Assembly (NCBI GenBank): GCA_903930195.1 | Contig: CAIYXH010000044.1 | Location: 1 to 18,303, forward strand | Origin: an uncultured Actinomycetes bacterium | Lineage (GTDB): Bacteria > Actinomycetota > Thermoleophilia > Gaiellales > Gaiellaceae | DNA length: 18,303 nucleotides | Reading direction: 5' to 3' | Part shown: positions 6,640 to 13,592 of the stretch, one piece after another | Position numbering within the stretch: the stretch's first letter is position 1 | How the letters are laid out: the number at the start of each line of letters is the position of its first letter | Translations under genes and position numbers: made by a program | Notes under the pieces: generated by a model | What the model was told of the DNA's origin: nothing | What the model saw: only the letters and a program-made list of their open reading frames with translations | The model's database searches: none

Positions 6640-6969
6640 TCAGGCTGGCTCGATTTTCAACCGCCGGCGCCTGTCCACAAGCTCAAATCCGACCGCTCCC
6701 GCTCCCACCGCCGCGATGATCCCGTGGCCGACGGCCGGAACGCTGAACAGGGCATATCCGATGAGGCCGCCGCAGACAAGGACGTACCACCGCCGAGTCC
6801 AGCTCTGACCGCGGTAGCGGCGTAGGAGGAGACTGAGCGTCATGCCGGCGGGTACGCCGACGACCGCAGCGGCCTTGGCCCAGGCCGGAGCGTCGAGGCT
6901 GAGGTTGACCGCTTCGAAGACGAGCCACGCCTCGAGCATGAGGCAAATAAGGGAGCGCCAGTTGGTCAC
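6640..6969 (-). CDS. Small integral membrane protein, unknown function
   Basis: 109 residues from GTG at 6969; a shorter form from ATG at 6939 is possible, and neither start has a clear Shine-Dalgarno sequence. Three or four hydrophobic segments are visible: LICLMLEAWLVFEAVNL (7-23), AAAVVGVPAGMTLSLLL (33-49), WYVLVCGGLIGYALFSV (61-77) and GIIAAVGAGAVGFEL (83-97). Basic loops (RRYRGQSWTRR, DRRRRLK) set the likely orientation. Third codon positions are G/C-rich, which supports it over other frames. It converges with the helical-protein gene at 6276-6620, with 19 bases between the stops. No family recognised. Confidence 0.5.
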   Translation of the reverse strand: MTNWRSLICLMLEAWLVFEAVNLSLDAPAWAKAAAVVGVPAGMTLSLLLRRYRGQSWTRRWYVLVCGGLIGYALFSVPAVGHGIIAAVGAGAVGFELVDRRRRLKIEPA

Positions 6970-7103
6970 CGCCGCGAACGGTATCCGTGCGGTCTCATTG
7001 AGCCCCTAGGCCGTGCGCCAGTGATGCGCCAGTTGATCGTCGAATCGAGCGAATCACAGCGGATGGGAGCGGATGATCGGCTTGATCGCGGGGTTGCCAG
7101 GAA

Positions 7104-7129
7104 CCCGCATGGTTAGCGGGTTTCTGGCT
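7104..7129. repeat. Left copy of the tRNA-Ser(CGA) terminator repeat
   Basis: Identical over 26 bases to 11260-11285. It contains the hairpin CCCGC-N7-GCGGG, which in both orientations resembles a small terminator. It lies just beyond the 3' end of the tRNA-Ser fragment (minus strand), where a tRNA terminator is expected. I read this as the original terminator of the tRNA-Ser(CGA) gene, separated from it when the island inserted. Confidence 0.65.
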
Positions 7130-7137
7130 TAGAGAGA

Positions 7138-7191
7138 CGGAGGGGAGAGGATTTGAACCTCCGATCGGCTTGCACCGATACGGTTTTCGAG
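7138..7191 (-). repeat. tRNA-Ser(CGA) 3' fragment: attachment-site half
   Basis: Matches the 3' part of the complete tRNA-Ser(CGA) at 11294-11348, from the discriminator base through the T arm, variable arm and part of the anticodon loop, except for one missing base in the variable arm (CGATA-CGG here, CGATAACGG there). The match stops abruptly after the anticodon-loop bases TTTTCGAG. That is a classic crossover point for tyrosine integrases using tRNA genes. It cannot fold as a tRNA because the D arm, the 5' acceptor strand and the 5' half of the anticodon stem are missing. Confidence 0.85.
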
Positions 7192-7322
7192 TGCGTTGGC
7201 CCACGTCCGTCTGGGTGCCGCCGCGTGCAAAAGGCGCGTGCTGATGCGGCCTCGTTGCGACGACCGGGGCTCTTCGTCCGCTGACGGTCGCTTCGCTGCT
7301 AACGGGTTCGTTTGCAGATCGC

Positions 7323-7428
7323 TTGCAGATGCGACCACACGGAGTCATACGATGAGCCCGTGACTACCGAGGGTGATGACTTTCATCCGCTGGCGCTGAG
7401 TCAGAGACGGCACGGCCATGGCGAGTAA
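7323..7428 (+). promoter_or_regulatory. Promoter and possible 22-codon leaderless leader ORF
   Basis: TTGCAG (7323-7328) and TACGAT (7348-7353), spaced by 19 bases, form a plausible promoter. Seven bases after TACGAT lies GTG at 7360, which opens a 22-codon frame (MTTEGDDFHPLALSQRRHGH followed by GE) ending with TAA at 7426-7428. That stop lies 11 bases inside the start of the large gene at 7418, in another frame, so the leader could couple translation to it. Motifs seen directly; transcription and translation inferred. Confidence 0.3.
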
Positions 7429-9625
7429 GCGGCAACAGAAACGCCGGTCTGCCCGGAGCCAAGGCCGTGGCCGTAATGTGAGTAGTTCGAGGATCGACGC
7501 CGTGCAGCAGGGTCGTGTCGCAGACGAGGCTGAGCGGACACCGTCGGAGGCCGAGAGAATTGAGGCTCAAGCGGCGATCGATGACTTTTTCAGAAAGATC
7601 CCGGCACTGATCGAGGAGCGGCGCGAAAGAATACGCGCTTCGATGGAGCGGTTCGACGCGTTCGATGTTCTGGCGAATCTATTGCTCAGGAACGTGCCGC
7701 AGAACCCAGAGACGTATAGGGAAAGCGCCCATGACGGACTAATGGCGTACGTCGAATATGCGGCACTCATCCTGACTGAGCGCTCAACACGAGCGGCCAT
7801 TTCACCTCAGGTATTGCCGATTGGTCAGAACGAAATGGATCTATGGATGAGCGAACTAGAAGAAATCGTACGGCTCTCGATGTGGGAAAAGATCCGCTAC
7901 AGGAAGGGAGGTGAAGAACCCACTGAGCAGGCGCGCGCAAGTGTGCGCGCCCAGATACTCAATCGGGAGCTCTTCCTGCGAAATCCTGTATACGACTGGC
8001 AGGAGGAGGCGACTCTTAGGAGTCTCTTTTCAGAGCCGGATATAGAGAACGCGCTGAAAGAACGTGTCGGATTCACGATCGATGACGCGCTTAAGCTCCA
8101 AGCAGCCTTTTCGGAGGAAAGAGTGAAGCGTTTCGGGAATCGTCTCGACTCTGCACAAGCGTTCTCAAACAATTTGCTCCGCCGTCTTGAGCAGCTTCGG
8201 AAGAAGCCTCATATGAGGCTGAAAGAACATGAGGAGCCTCTAACAGACTTCCTAACCGATTCTCGACGTAGTGCCAAGAAGAGCATCGAAAAGTCTCTTT
8301 GGGCGTGGGCCTGGCTTGGGATAGGTTCGTCGTTCGCGCTAAGCGCATCAGATCTGGCAGCGACTTCAGGCGTTGATGTGGAGATCGTGAAGAGCTTTGC
8401 GGAGTTCTTTTCAAGTCGCTTCGGTGAGAACCCCGAGCCGACAGTGATCCTAGAAGGACATCATCGGATACGGCAAAGGCCGATCATCGATGACGGTCAA
8501 GGATGCTACCTCTGCATGTCTCCTGGAAACCTTCTCTTTGCTCTGAGATCGCGTCTCGAGGAAGCTCTTAAGGTTGAACGACCAGAATTTCCATCACGCT
8601 GGCAGAGGTACAATGGGATACGGAAAACATATGTGGAGACGAGAGCAGCAAATCTGATCGCAACGGCTCTTAAGACCAATCAGATTTGGAGAAATGCGAA
8701 ATATACGATAGACGGTGGCGATGAAAATGAGCTAGACGCACTCGTCGTTGTCGGAACGGTTGGCTTCATCGTTGAGGCGAAAGCAGCCTCTCTTTTCTCT
8801 CCGGCGAGGCGTGGAGCTCCAGGCCGTCTGAAACGCGACGTAGAGGATGTTCTGAGCCACGCCTCAACTCAAGCAGAGCGTCTACGCAAGGCGTTGGAGG
8901 CAGACGCCGACGTGATCATTAAGCACGACGGGAAGGAAATTCATCTCGATGCACCGCTGACGCGGCTCTTCTCAGTTGCGGTCATCTTGGATGACTTCAG
9001 CGGCTTCGGTGCGAAGATCTGGGAGTTGGCCGAAGCGGGCCTCTTGGAAGTCGCTGAGCCGATTCCTTGGATTGTGACCGTCGACGAGCTTGAAATCATC
9101 GTGGATCTACTTCAATACCCAGGGATGCTCCCTGACTATCTCTTGCGTCGTCGCCGTCTCAACGAACTTAAGCTAGTGCATGCATCCGACGAACTTGATC
9201 TCTTTATCCATTATCTCTACTACGGACTTATCTTCGATGAATTCTCCGACGGCGATGAGGTTCCTGACGCCATATTTCTACAATCGCTGACGGATGACTT
9301 GGACGCCTACTACAACTGGTTGCATGGCGTCAGAAAGACTAAGGCTAGAAAGCCTCAGCAGAAGATCGTCGGTGATTTCAAGATGCTCATGGATGCATTA
9401 GATGAGTGCCCCTCGCCTCATCGCATTGAAGTTGAGATGGCCGTTCTTGGGCTAGATGGCGAGGGGCGTCTAACGATTGGACGTCAATTCAACCGCTTGC
9501 GGGTCGCTGCGACTCAGGACAACGAATTTCATGATGTCACATTCGTACATGGAGTCCCTGACGGAGGCTCGAGCTGTGCCATCGGAAGTTCCACCAGCAG
9601 GCCATCGTGCTCGCTCCGTCTGTGA
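7418..9625 (+). CDS. Large protein with PD-(D/E)xK nuclease-like domain, island cargo
   Basis: 735 residues. The basic N-terminus (MASKRQQKRRSARSQGRGR) and a long charged helical region (about 40-330) precede a middle segment with HHRIRQRPIIDDGQGCYLCM. A restriction-endonuclease-like core follows: ENELDALVVVG, then GFIVEAKA, giving E438, D440, E453 and K455, with a later helix carrying Q485 (HASTQAERL). This E-x-D...E-x-K arrangement is the PD-(D/E)xK signature and predicts metal-dependent DNA cleavage. The C-terminal 200 residues are helical and unassigned. The last 30 or so (after GVPDGG) are Ser-rich and overlap the convergent gene, so may be read-through. ATG 7418 has no clear Shine-Dalgarno sequence. 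Lower GC and codon use mark it as transferred. Cytoplasmic; a role in phage or plasmid defence is inferred from fold and island context only. Confidence 0.75.
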   Translation: MASKRQQKRRSARSQGRGRNVSSSRIDAVQQGRVADEAERTPSEAERIEAQAAIDDFFRKIPALIEERRERIRASMERFDAFDVLANLLLRNVPQNPETYRESAHDGLMAYVEYAALILTERSTRAAISPQVLPIGQNEMDLWMSELEEIVRLSMWEKIRYRKGGEEPTEQARASVRAQILNRELFLRNPVYDWQEEATLRSLFSEPDIENALKERVGFTIDDALKLQAAFSEERVKRFGNRLDSAQAFSNNLLRRLEQLRKKPHMRLKEHEEPLTDFLTDSRRSAKKSIEKSLWAWAWLGIGSSFALSASDLAATSGVDVEIVKSFAEFFSSRFGENPEPTVILEGHHRIRQRPIIDDGQGCYLCMSPGNLLFALRSRLEEALKVERPEFPSRWQRYNGIRKTYVETRAANLIATALKTNQIWRNAKYTIDGGDENELDALVVVGTVGFIVEAKAASLFSPARRGAPGRLKRDVEDVLSHASTQAERLRKALEADADVIIKHDGKEIHLDAPLTRLFSVAVILDDFSGFGAKIWELAEAGLLEVAEPIPWIVTVDELEIIVDLLQYPGMLPDYLLRRRRLNELKLVHASDELDLFIHYLYYGLIFDEFSDGDEVPDAIFLQSLTDDLDAYYNWLHGVRKTKARKPQQKIVGDFKMLMDALDECPSPHRIEVEMAVLGLDGEGRLTIGRQFNRLRVAATQDNEFHDVTFVHGVPDGGSSCAIGSSTSRPSCSLRL

Positions 9626-11112
9626 GCTTCGGCTGCATCGACTGCTCTGGTGGCGTAGACGAGAGCTGAGCGGGCGACTTTCAAGACACTGATCGTCTCG
9701 TGGACGAATGACTCCCAGTCAAGACGGTTCAAAGCCTCGTCGTTGCTCACCGAGCCATCGAGGAAGTCGCCAGTAACCAGAAAGCGGTGTGTCAGCGTGT
9801 GTCGTCGCCCGATGAGATGACCGAGAGGCGAGTCGTGCTCAAGGTCGGCGGCAAGATCGATCAGAGCGTAGAGGCCAAGATTGAAACGCTCCTCGGTGAG
9901 CCACGAGACAAAGATCGGATCAATCGTCGTCTTCGCGCCCCAAAAGTCCCGGAACGAGATTGATTTCGCCGATCGCCCAGTCTCGAAGTAGAGGTGGATG
10001 AAAACGGCGATCTGATCCAGGACGTTGGCGGCCGCCACGAACGCTTGAAGAGCGATGCCGGTTCGAAGCCCGAAGCGGGATCCGAGGTGCGTGTCGTAGA
10101 AGACTCCGCGATTCCGAACGGTGTCGAGTGCCTCTCGCGCCTCTGCTCTCGATTCCGTGCCAAGCCAGATCAGGTAGCGCGCGCTTACGTATCCCTGCTT
10201 GAGAGCGTTGTAGGCGTCAAACAGACGATCAGCCCATCGCTCATCGCGAGCGTCGAATCCCCCAGAGAGGCTGTGAAAGAAAAGCGGATCGAGGATCGGA
10301 GTGTCTTCGCGCAGACAACGGTGCGAGACATGCAGGAATAGCTCGTTTTTACGGCACCATTCAAGATGGTGATCGTCCCATTGGGCGACTTCATGACGAT
10401 GCGGTGTCGGATCGGCTGGAAGCCTGGCCCGTAAGGCTTCAAAGCGGCTCAACGCGGACTGACCCCCATAGCGCAGTAGATCGTCCCGGCGCTCTAGCGC
10501 ACGATCCAGTTCGAATGCTGCATCGTGGATCACCGCTGACACGTGAGGTCCCATGAATCGTGCAGTGCCCTCAAGTGCGACCGCGACGTTCGCACGCGCC
10601 ATAGCGAAGTCCGGGTCGATCGCAAACGCATGCTCCCACGCTTCGACTGCTTCGATGTGTCGCCCCATCTGGCTATAGGAGTTTCCGAGGTTCGTCAAAG
10701 CCTGCAGCCGTACGTCGTTCGTCAGCGACGTGTCGTGATGCGCACGCTGGAAATTCGACCGCGCCTCATGAACATGATGACGGGCGTCTGCGAAGGCTTT
10801 TGCCGGAGTCGTGTCCTCAAGCGCGATGTCGAACAAGGCGAGTTCGGCGTTCCCAAGGTTGTAAGCCCAATCGAGCGTCTTCCCCTCGAGTGAGCGCCAA
10901 AGCCGAGCACCAGTGGCTACAAGCGCGGATTCACCGAGGGCCTCGCCAGCCTCTGTGTAGGCATAAGCGCGAAGGTGGGTAACCGGAACTTCATGCCCTC
11001 GGATGCCATCGGCCAACGCGACAGCCTCGTGGCCGCTCCCTCGGTCGATCAGCGCACGGATCTCGGCTCCTACGCTGCTCACTTGGACAGCTGTCTCGAC
11101 CGGCTCGACCAT
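9529..11112 (-). CDS. TPR protein with C-terminal LA2681-like HEPN domain, island cargo
   Basis: About 527 residues from ATG 11112. An extension to 11256 adds 48 Arg-rich residues, but a -10-like TATACG (11180-11185) and tandem repeats lie inside it, so the shorter form is preferred. The N-terminal half contains TPR-like helical pairs (TEAGEALGESALVATGARLW; LQALTNLGNSYSQMGRHIEA; AVEAWEHAFAIDPDFAMARA). The C-terminal part matches the LA2681 HEPN family: ANVLDQIAVFIHLYFETG, SISFRDFWG, then GRRHTLTHRF with an Rx4H motif (R437 and H442, or 485 and 490 in the long form). HEPN domains with Rx4-6H are typically metal-independent RNases, often in toxins and anti-phage systems; the TPR part could sense a partner or ligand. 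It converges on the PD-(D/E)xK gene with a 97-base overlap. Function inferred. Confidence 0.75.
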   Translation of the reverse strand: MVEPVETAVQVSSVGAEIRALIDRGSGHEAVALADGIRGHEVPVTHLRAYAYTEAGEALGESALVATGARLWRSLEGKTLDWAYNLGNAELALFDIALEDTTPAKAFADARHHVHEARSNFQRAHHDTSLTNDVRLQALTNLGNSYSQMGRHIEAVEAWEHAFAIDPDFAMARANVAVALEGTARFMGPHVSAVIHDAAFELDRALERRDDLLRYGGQSALSRFEALRARLPADPTPHRHEVAQWDDHHLEWCRKNELFLHVSHRCLREDTPILDPLFFHSLSGGFDARDERWADRLFDAYNALKQGYVSARYLIWLGTESRAEAREALDTVRNRGVFYDTHLGSRFGLRTGIALQAFVAAANVLDQIAVFIHLYFETGRSAKSISFRDFWGAKTTIDPIFVSWLTEERFNLGLYALIDLAADLEHDSPLGHLIGRRHTLTHRFLVTGDFLDGSVSNDEALNRLDWESFVHETISVLKVARSALVYATRAVDAAEAHRRSEHDGLLVELPMAQLEPPSGTPCTNVTS

Positions 11113-11158
11113 CTCACCAACGTAGTGCTGGCGTCGGCCATCAAGGAACGAGCGGAGT

Positions 11159-11185
11159 GCGCGCCAGTCGCGCGCCAGTCGTATA
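11159..11185 (-). promoter_or_regulatory. Tandem 11-bp repeat beside the TPR-HEPN gene promoter
   Basis: GCGCGCCAGTC occurs twice in perfect tandem (11159-11169 and 11170-11180), directly followed by the palindrome GTATAC (11181-11186). Read on the minus strand this gives TATACG as a possible -10, with the repeats lying in the start region of the transcript. Spacing of one helical turn suggests an operator, perhaps for autoregulation. The repeat is seen directly; the role is inferred. Confidence 0.35.
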
Positions 11186-11254
11186 CATCGAGGAGCGGCT
11201 TTGAGCGGCCTTGGCCGGAATCTCCCGAGGCGGACACGGCCATCTATCCACGCC

Positions 11255-11285
11255 AAAAGCCCGCATGGTTAGCGGGTTTCTGGCT
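11255..11285 (-). terminator. Terminator of tRNA-Ser(CGA), right copy of repeat
   Basis: On the minus strand, the tRNA-Ser(CGA) 3' end is followed by a hairpin (CCCGC-N7-GCGGG) and then CTTTT: a short rho-independent terminator. The hairpin and its flank are identical to 7104-7129. The T run differs between copies (TTCC on the left), so this right copy looks the better terminator. It was probably carried in by the island to replace the native one. Confidence 0.6.
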
Positions 11286-11293
11286 CTAAGAAG

Positions 11294-11380
11294 CGGAGGG
11301 GAGAGGATTTGAACCTCCGATCGGCTTGCACCGATAACGGTTTTCGAGACCGCCGCATTCGACCGCTCTGCCACCCCTCC
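11294..11380 (-). tRNA. tRNA-Ser (anticodon CGA)
   Basis: The minus strand reads GGAGGGG...CCCCTCC with discriminator G; all arms are present, including the long variable arm typical of tRNA-Ser. The anticodon loop CTCGAAA gives anticodon CGA (complement of 11344-11346), decoding UCG. CCA is not encoded. 87 nt. Its 3' half is duplicated at 7138-7191, so this gene is the reconstituted integration target of the island and should still be functional. Confidence 0.95.
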
Positions 11381-11433
11381 GGAGCACCGACAGCCTAGCG
11401 GCGGGGCCGCGCGGCGGGTGCGGTTCGGATGAA

Positions 11434-11524
11434 CGGAGAAGGAGGGATTCGAACCCTCGAGGCAGGGATTACCCCACCTAACGCCTTAGCAGGGCGCCGC
11501 CTTCAGCCACTCGGCCACTTCTCC
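11434..11524 (-). tRNA. tRNA-Ser (anticodon GCT)
   Basis: The minus strand reads GGAGAAG...CTTCTCC with discriminator G. The D arm (TGGCCGAGTGGCTGAAGGC), a long variable arm and the T loop GGTTCGAATCC are all present. The anticodon loop gives GCT, decoding AGC and AGU. CCA is not encoded. 91 nt. It lies 53 bases upstream of tRNA-Ser(CGA) on the same strand, so the two serine tRNAs may share a transcript. Confidence 0.95.
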
Positions 11525-11563
11525 GAAGCCCGCGCATCCTACCGCAGCCCTTCTGCGGGCTTC
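11525..11563. terminator. Hairpin between the cytochrome c gene and tRNA-Ser(GCT)
   Basis: GAAGCCCGC (11525-11533) pairs perfectly with GCGGGCTTC (11555-11563). An alternative inner stem is CCGCAG/CTGCGG (11542-11547 with 11553-11558). It sits downstream of the cytochrome c gene on the minus strand and abuts the tRNA 5' end, so it could terminate the cytochrome transcript or act in tRNA processing. There is no T run, so intrinsic termination is uncertain. Confidence 0.4.
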
Positions 11564-11593
11564 GCGCCTACGCGCGTGCCGCTGAGCGGAGGC

Positions 11594-12106
11594 TCAGGAG
11601 CCGGCGGAGGTGGAGACGAACGCAGCCACGTCCTGGATCTGCGTCGCGCTCAGCTGACTGAACGCAGGCATCGCGCCCGCCCCATTCGTGACCCGGTCGA
11701 CGACGAGCGCAACGCTCGGCTTCGCGTCGTCGAGGTTCGGGCCGACGGTGCCGGTGGTACCTGCCGCCTTCAGCGTGTGGCAGCCGCCGCAGCCGGAGCT
11801 TGCGAAGACCGCCTTGCCCGCCGTCGCATTGCCGGCCGGGGCGGTGCTCGTTGTGGTCGTCGCGCCGGGCGTGGAGCCGGTCGCCTCCGACGACGCCTTG
11901 CTCTCCTTGCCGAAGACGAGGATCGAGGCCATCATCGCGAGGAAGAAGCAGACGCAGAGCGGGAGATACCAGACGAGGCCCTTCTCACCCGGGAAGTTCG
12001 GATAGAACCGCGGGAGCACGAAGGACGAGACGAGCGCGAAGAGGATGAAGAGGCCGCCCATCGTGGCGAGCCCGATCTGGTGCCCCGTCGAGAGTCCGTA
12101 GATCAC
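11594..12106 (-). CDS. Membrane-anchored cytochrome c
   Basis: 170 residues from GTG 12106. Two hydrophobic segments (about residues 12-31 and 46-65) anchor it. They are followed by a Ser/Thr/Ala-rich flexible linker (70-97) and a single cytochrome c domain outside the membrane: heme-binding CGGCH at 106-110, GPNL at 122-125, and the likely axial Met at 146 in GAMPAF. C-terminal SATQIQDVAAFVSTSA is the usual closing helix. By family it carries electrons in the respiratory chain, probably near a terminal oxidase; oxidase genes are not in the window. The N-terminal MIYGLSTGHQIGL supports the GTG start. It is divergent from the DUF1800 gene, with about 145 bases between the starts. Confidence 0.85.
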   Translation of the reverse strand: MIYGLSTGHQIGLATMGGLFILFALVSSFVLPRFYPNFPGEKGLVWYLPLCVCFFLAMMASILVFGKESKASSEATGSTPGATTTTSTAPAGNATAGKAVFASSGCGGCHTLKAAGTTGTVGPNLDDAKPSVALVVDRVTNGAGAMPAFSQLSATQIQDVAAFVSTSAGS

Positions 12107-12251
12107 GGCCTGGAACCTACCGCACCGGCCGGACCGATGCGTCAGTTCTGCCTGCGGACGCCACAGAATCCAAACCGAATGACCCCCTTTATGGTTAGGG
12201 GACCCGTGTGGAGCTCTGCGACCATGAATGGGTGAACGGGGTGAAGGGGTA

Positions 12252-13592
12252 GTGGGGCTTCCGGTCTACAGCGGACCGTTCGAGGCGACGCAGGCAGAAC
12301 GCCTCCTCTGGCGTGCCGGCTTCGGGCCGCGGAAGGGCGAAGCGGCGGCGCTCGCGAAGGTCGGGCTGGAGCAGGCCGTCGACTCGCTTGTCCATCCGGG
12401 CCCCGAGCAGCTCGTCGGACCGACGCCCCACGACAACAACGGCCACCCGCTCGCGCCGTACGACGCCTGGGGCCACGACCACTGCTGGTGGCTCGACCGC
12501 ATGGTGCGCACCTCCCGGCCGCTCGTCGAGCGGATGACGCTCGTCTGGCACGACTGGTTCGCCACCTCGAACGACGGCGTCGGCGACCAGCGCCTGATGC
12601 TGAACCAGAACGAGCTCTTCCGCCGCAACGCGCTCGGCTCGTTCCGCGACCTGCTCCTCGGGGTCACGGCCGACCCGGCCATGCTCCTCTGGCTGAACGG
12701 GACGGAGAACATCAAGGGCGCGCCGAACGAGAACTACGGGCGCGAGATGATGGAGCTCTTCACGCTCGGCGCAGACCGCAGCGCGTACACCGAAGACGAC
12801 GTCCGCGAGCAGGCCCGGGCGCTCACCGGCTTCCAGAACCGGTGGACGAAGAACCGCGGCGACTTCGACTTCCACTTCGACCCGGCCCACCACGACGACG
12901 GCACGAAGGTCGTCTTCGGCAAGCGCGGGAACTTCGACTGGAAGGACGCCTGCGACCTGTGCCTCGGCAACGCGAAGCACCCGTCGTTCTTCGTCACGAA
13001 GCTCTGGTCGTACTTCGTGCCGACGCCGCCGTCGCCCGCGACGCTCGCCGGGCTCGAGGCGGTCTACACCGCCGACAACCAGCTGAAGCCGGTGCTCCAG
13101 GCGATCCTGCTCCACCCCGACCTGCACGAGGGCCAGCGGATGGTGAAGCCGCCGACCGTCCACATCGCCGGGCTCCTGCGCCGCATCGGCATGGGCATCA
13201 CCACGACCGACTGGGCCTGGATCGGACTGCTCTCGGGGCAGCAGCTCTTCTACCCGCCGAATGTCGCGGGCTGGGACGACACGCGCTGGCTCGACACCGC
13301 CACCTTCCGCGGCCGCTGGATCGGCGTCGGCCGGATCCTGCAAGACCGGGTGCTCAACCCGCAGAAGCCGCCCAAGAAGCTGGCGACCGACGCGCCGTCG
13401 CTCGTCGACGCCGCGAACACCTTCTGGGACACGCCGCCGCTCTCACCGGCCACCGGGCGGCTCCTCGAGTCGTTCGCCGCGAGCGGGCTGAAGACCGCGA
13501 CGGCCGACTGGGAGAAGCAGCAGTACCCGGTGCTCGTCGAGAACGCCCTCCGCCAGCTCATCGCCGTCAGCCCCGACCTCCAGACCGCCTGA
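12252..13592 (+). CDS. DUF1800 family protein
   Basis: 446 residues from GTG 12252, preceded by GAAGGGG as Shine-Dalgarno sequence; ATG 12228 would add eight residues (MGERGEGV) without one. The family pattern is clear: an N-terminal helix with ERLLWRAGFGPRKGE, then RMTLVWHDWFATS, a central LMLNQNELFRRNALGSFRDL, NENYGREMMELFTLG, ARALTGFQNRW, and near the C-terminus PPNVAGWDDTRWL. DUF1800 genes are regularly paired with DUF1501 genes and are thought to act in export or assembly of surface structures, but the biochemistry is not established. The stop TGA overlaps the ATG of the next gene (TGATG at 13590-13594), so the two are translationally coupled. Confidence 0.85.
   Translation: MGLPVYSGPFEATQAERLLWRAGFGPRKGEAAALAKVGLEQAVDSLVHPGPEQLVGPTPHDNNGHPLAPYDAWGHDHCWWLDRMVRTSRPLVERMTLVWHDWFATSNDGVGDQRLMLNQNELFRRNALGSFRDLLLGVTADPAMLLWLNGTENIKGAPNENYGREMMELFTLGADRSAYTEDDVREQARALTGFQNRWTKNRGDFDFHFDPAHHDDGTKVVFGKRGNFDWKDACDLCLGNAKHPSFFVTKLWSYFVPTPPSPATLAGLEAVYTADNQLKPVLQAILLHPDLHEGQRMVKPPTVHIAGLLRRIGMGITTTDWAWIGLLSGQQLFYPPNVAGWDDTRWLDTATFRGRWIGVGRILQDRVLNPQKPPKKLATDAPSLVDAANTFWDTPPLSPATGRLLESFAASGLKTATADWEKQQYPVLVENALRQLIAVSPDLQTA

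Larger units (their letters stand above)
7138..11348. mobile_element. tRNA-Ser(CGA) integrated island, two cargo genes, no integrase
   Basis: Bounded by direct repeats: a 54/55-bp tRNA 3' segment (7138-7191 and 11294-11348) plus the adjoining 26-bp terminator segment (7104-7129 and 11260-11285). The interior has lower GC than the flanks (about 45% in parts of the 735-residue gene) and uses codons such as ATA, AGG and AGA that are scarce nearby, as expected for transferred DNA. The repeat arrangement is what tyrosine-integrase insertion into a tRNA 3' half produces. No integrase, excisionase or other mobility gene is visible in the roughly 4.2 kb: only a PD-(D/E)xK protein gene and a convergent TPR-HEPN gene. 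The element is therefore either a remnant or mobilised in trans. Confidence 0.8.

Noticed and set aside
7129..7338. Small minus-strand frame containing ASRSEVQILSPP
   Set aside because: This peptide is the well-known false translation of a tRNA 3' half; the DNA is the tRNA-Ser fragment.
12488..13591. In-frame upstream extension of the DUF1501 gene
   Set aside because: Reads the DUF1800 gene out of frame; the Tat signal and TGATG overlap fix the start at 13592.
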